Positions 61,656 to 64,000 of a stretch of DNA of 64,000 nt are shown one piece after another. The notes beneath the pieces are model-generated. The model had not been told where the DNA came from. It saw nothing but the letters and a program-made list of their open reading frames with translations, and did no database searches. Position numbers and translations under genes: made by a program. The DNA comes from Candidatus Peregrinibacteria bacterium GW2011_GWF2_43_17 (GTDB taxonomy: Bacteria; Patescibacteriota; Gracilibacteria; UBA1369; UBA12470): positions 1 through 64,000 of the forward strand of contig LCFW01000006.1 of the NCBI GenBank assembly GCA_000999315.1. The letters are read 5' to 3'. Every line of letters begins with the position of its first letter. Within the stretch, counting starts at the first letter, position 1.

Positions 61656-62232
61656 TCAAAAAGTTACGAATTATTTTATCTGCGCGCTCGGTCAAAAATG
61701 ATTCCGGATGAAACTGCACGCCATAAACAGGATATTTTTCGTGCGCAACGCCCATGATGATTTTATCGCCCCTTAGTATTAACTTGTTTTGCGGAGCAAA
61801 ACTCCAAGCCGTTAAATCGAATTCGTCCGGCACGCGGTCCGTGACTAAAGAATGATACCTCGCAGCGCGAAAAGGATTTTTAATGCCTCTGAAAATTCTT
61901 TCGCCGGAATGATGAACGGTACTCGTTTTGCCATGCATGACTTTATCGGCCCTCACGGTTTTCGCACCAAAAACTTCACAAATACTCTGGTGCCCCAGGC
62001 ACACTCCCAAAACAGGTTTTTTTTCGTAAAATTTCGCAATCACTTCGAGACAAATCGGATAATCGGAGGGTTTTTTCGGTCCCGGCGAAATAACAATCGC
62101 ATCATACGTATCAATGTCACGTACGGAAATCTCGTCATATTTTTTTACATCAACATCGCCCCCCAACCTCATAATTTGCTGATAAAGGTTGAAAGTGAAT
62201 GAATCGTAATTGTCGATAAGTATAATTTTCAT
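61642..62232 (-). CDS. pabA: Aminodeoxychorismate synthase glutaminase component
   Basis: Class I glutamine amidotransferase that supplies ammonia to PabB (could also serve anthranilate synthase). 196 residues. DNYDSFTFNLYQ at the start, the oxyanion segment SPGPKKPSDY, the nucleophile in GVCLGHQSI (Cys79 region) and catalytic HPES near the end. It overlaps pabBC by 14 bp, and no trp genes are nearby, so PabA is the better name. Confidence 0.93.
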   Translation of the reverse strand: MKIILIDNYDSFTFNLYQQIMRLGGDVDVKKYDEISVRDIDTYDAIVISPGPKKPSDYPICLEVIAKFYEKKPVLGVCLGHQSICEVFGAKTVRADKVMHGKTSTVHHSGERIFRGIKNPFRAARYHSLVTDRVPDEFDLTAWSFAPQNKLILRGDKIIMGVAHEKYPVYGVQFHPESFLTERADKIIRNFLNEIR

Positions 62233-62254
62233 AGCCGGATAGGGATTATACTTA

Positions 62255-62260
62255 TATAAT
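62255..62260 (+). promoter_or_regulatory. TATAAT promoter element of gene 62267
   Basis: TATAAT 6 bp before the ATG at 62267; the transcript would be leaderless. No good -35. Confidence 0.5.
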
Positions 62261-62266
62261 CAATTT

Positions 62267-62527
62267 ATGAAAACCTTAGAAGAATTATCGGCGGAAATAG
62301 ATCGGATTCAACTTCGCAACAAATCCGTCGAAACCGACAAAGCATGGGAAACGAGTATCACTAGAAGAATCGTGCTTGCCATTCTCACATACGTTTCGAT
62401 AGGCGCATATATGCAGGCGATAAATATAGAAAAACCTTGGCTCAACGCCATAATTCCATCTGTCGCATTCATGCTCTCGACGCTTACTTTGCCGTTTTTC
62501 AAAAAGATGTGGATACGAATCCGGTAA
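62267..62527 (+). CDS. Small two-TM membrane protein
   Basis: 86 residues. A polar helix (1-32) precedes two spans (about 35-52 and 60-78) and a basic end, WIRIR. No family recognised. Promoter sits immediately upstream, suggesting a leaderless mRNA. Divergent from pabA. Confidence 0.6.
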   Translation: MKTLEELSAEIDRIQLRNKSVETDKAWETSITRRIVLAILTYVSIGAYMQAINIEKPWLNAIIPSVAFMLSTLTLPFFKKMWIRIR

Positions 62528-62529
62528 GT

Positions 62530-62679
62530 TTAAGCCACTTTATTTTCTTCACTCGATTTTTTCTTTAAAAATAAAACTTTCGCCATGACCAAAGACTGTT
62601 TTGCGTGCATTGCCATATGCAATAGCGCGACCACGATGAGCGCCATGCCGAAATTTCTATGCGCTTCATAAATCCACAC
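62530..62679 (-). CDS. Possible small membrane protein after the VIT-type gene (49 residues)
   Basis: GTG at 62679, 5 bp after the VIT-type stop, TAA at 62532-62530. It begins VWIYEAHRNFGMALIVVALL and has one membrane span then a Lys/Glu-rich tail. The two conserved-looking His (HRNFG, LLHMAMH) resemble cytochrome b-type helices, but nothing else supports that. No SD. It could be a remnant of a larger gene. Confidence 0.3.
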   Translation of the reverse strand: MWIYEAHRNFGMALIVVALLHMAMHAKQSLVMAKVLFLKKKSSEENKVA

Positions 62680-62684
62680 CCATC

Positions 62685-63167
62685 TTATATGTTTTCAAAA
62701 TTAGTGGCTATAAAATCGCCGATATAGTGAGTGATTATTACAACGAGTATGGTTATTCCCAAATGCTCACCAACAACTTCGAGATAAGACTCTTTATTTT
62801 CTTTCGCCATTTTCAAGCTTATCAAAGTAATGACGCCGAGTCCCCAAGCCAGGCTTACCCAAATGGCGGTTTCGAGATCCAAAAGAACAATCGGGATAAT
62901 AAAAACGGAAGCGGAAATCACTTTAAATAAAAAAGTGAAAAACGTCGAAGCCCAAATCTCTTTATGTGTTTTGCCACCCTTGAACTCCTCCGAAATATGC
63001 ACCCCGAGCGCATCCGAAAAAGCATCGGCTATCGCAATTGTTAAGATACCTCCGAGCACTACGGTTTTCGAATGAGTTCCCGAATGCAACCCGATAATCA
63101 ATCCGAGAGTCGTGATAACTCCGGACGTTAAACCGAATCCGAGCCCTTTTTTTATTGCGTTTTTCAT
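62685..63167 (-). CDS. VIT/CCC1-like metal transporter family membrane protein
   Basis: 160 residues, about five spans. GLTSGVITTLGLIIGLHSGT and AIADAFSDALGVHISEEF match the first part of VIT1/CCC1 Fe/Mn transporters, which move the metal out of the cytosol. It lacks the large charged cytoplasmic loop of full-length VIT1, so it is a short form. The metal is inferred. Confidence 0.8.
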   Translation of the reverse strand: MKNAIKKGLGFGLTSGVITTLGLIIGLHSGTHSKTVVLGGILTIAIADAFSDALGVHISEEFKGGKTHKEIWASTFFTFLFKVISASVFIIPIVLLDLETAIWVSLAWGLGVITLISLKMAKENKESYLEVVGEHLGITILVVIITHYIGDFIATNFENI

Positions 63168-63212
63168 GCAGGGACATTATAAAATACAACCATCACTTTA
63201 ACACAACACAAT

Positions 63213-63932
63213 ATGTCACACCACGAAATTCCGACCGGAGAAAAAGAAGCTCGTTTTGCCGCGCAGTCAGTAATCGTGGCTCGAATTTTGGAAAACGGCA
63301 TGCGGGCGTATTCCGAAGAGATAACAGATTTGGATGCGGCATTTTCGACAGACGACAAGGTGATTCGTTGCATAGACGAAGGCACTCCCGGCGGCGTGCA
63401 TCTCGCCGGTTCCGGAATTCTTATGGACGCGGCGCAACTTACGGCATCTTTGCGCGCAATGGGCGCAACCGGCATCACAAGTCACTCGCATTGTGGAGCG
63501 GCGGGGTTATACGCGAAAGCGCAAGGCTTGGATCCTTCAAAATCGGATGAGTACGGACGAGAATTTGCTGAAAAACTGTCTGCGGAAACAGGTGTCCCTT
63601 ACGCCGGGCATATAGACGAATTGGCTCGTCCGGAAGAATTCCACGACGCGATAGCTTGCTATTACGATATGTCGGGCTCGTTTGATCCTTCGCACGTCGC
63701 CGACCTGCCAAAAGGGTTCGTTGTCAGCAGAAAATTTTTACCAGCAGAATATGCTCAAAAAGAACTGGAAATTGCAATTTCAATCGCAGTAGGCGACCAC
63801 GGCTACGGGGAATTGATTACAGCAGAAAACCCATTTTTGGTGGTCGTGGTGGGGGGAGATGGGAACGCTTTAAAAGAAGCGCGGGAAATCGTAAAAAAAT
63901 TCGGAGATAAGGTTAGAGTAGAGACATTGTAA
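63213..63932 (+). CDS. Beta-carbonic-anhydrase-like zinc protein
   Basis: 239 residues. RCIDEGTPGGVHLAGSGILM supplies a CxD pair and ITSHSHCGAAGL supplies HxxC, the zinc-ligand pattern Cys-Asp...His-x-x-Cys of beta-carbonic anhydrases, spaced about 40 residues as in that family. The usual Arg after the Asp (CxDxR) is replaced by Gly. The second half is unlike known carbonic anhydrases. It could supply bicarbonate to PEP carboxylase, but activity is unproven. Confidence 0.6.
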   Translation: MSHHEIPTGEKEARFAAQSVIVARILENGMRAYSEEITDLDAAFSTDDKVIRCIDEGTPGGVHLAGSGILMDAAQLTASLRAMGATGITSHSHCGAAGLYAKAQGLDPSKSDEYGREFAEKLSAETGVPYAGHIDELARPEEFHDAIACYYDMSGSFDPSHVADLPKGFVVSRKFLPAEYAQKELEIAISIAVGDHGYGELITAENPFLVVVVGGDGNALKEAREIVKKFGDKVRVETL

Positions 63933-64000
63933 GCGCTAAATTGTAATAAAATTCCTAAAACGCATTATACGGTTAGATTTGCAAAATAATTTAACCAACC

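Overview
The window looks like a chromosomal segment of a small-genome bacterium of the Candidate Phyla Radiation (Patescibacteria), possibly Peregrinibacteria or a relative. The phylum is an inference from gene content: an archaeal-type PEP carboxylase beside a pyruvate,phosphate dikinase, a deoxyhypusine-synthase homologue, a CDP-archaeol-synthase-like protein, VirB2/TrbC-like pilin, DUF5659, and many very short intergenic gaps and overlaps. UGA is used as a stop codon (for example the mscS-like and ZIP transporter genes), so the UGA=Gly code of Gracilibacteria and Absconditabacteria does not apply.

Layout. 0-12.5 kb: start of an HNH nuclease gene, glutamate racemase, a K+ channel, a terpenoid-synthase-like protein, a membrane-anchored HTH regulator with a palindromic operator array, a SpoU methyltransferase, an envelope HExxH protease, a GH18-like protein, YbeY, an RluA-type pseudouridine synthase, PEP carboxylase, a ZIP transporter and two methyltransferases. 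12.5-28 kb: an RRM protein whose leader can sequester its ribosome binding site, three proline tRNAs (CGG, GGG, UGG) around EF-P, a deoxyhypusine-synthase-like protein, a second HNH nuclease gene, RimO, several unknown proteins, MurB and tRNA-Tyr.

27.9-35.3 kb: an AT-rich integrative element of 7.35 kb inserted in tRNA-Thr(UGU). The intact tRNA is at the left end and a 47-bp identical copy of its 3' part is at the right end. The element carries a tyrosine recombinase near each end, an AlbA/Schlafen-type protein, a cassette of small membrane or secreted proteins, DUF5659, a replication-protein-like winged helix and a terminase-small-subunit-like protein.

35.4-50 kb: MurA, a ComEC-type metallo-beta-lactamase, an LPQTG surface protein, ArgRS, and the most unusual locus. 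An ECF sigma factor sits 19 bp upstream of a 1929-residue membrane protein that combines an N-terminal cytoplasmic segment, one membrane span, an alpha-2-macroglobulin ectodomain, an internal Hint/intein-like domain and a Cys-rich acidic tail. Pyruvate,phosphate dikinase is divergent from it. 50-64 kb: a STAS-like/ATPase pair with a leaderless promoter between palindromes, a TerC/DUF475 protein, MscS, a DEAD-box helicase, two serine tRNAs, a protein with four winged-helix repeats, a CarS-like protein, folate genes (pabA and a pabB-pabC fusion), a VIT-type transporter and a beta-carbonic-anhydrase-like protein.

A family of short bipartite palindromic repeats (hairpin 1, then AATGTAT, then hairpin 2) runs through the window. 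Copies lie beside tRNA 3' ends, one forms the last codons of the sigma factor gene, and one is inserted in frame in pabB. PEP carboxylase and PPDK suggest a PEP/pyruvate/oxaloacetate node, MurI/MurA/MurB show peptidoglycan synthesis, and PabA/PabBC supply p-aminobenzoate for folate.
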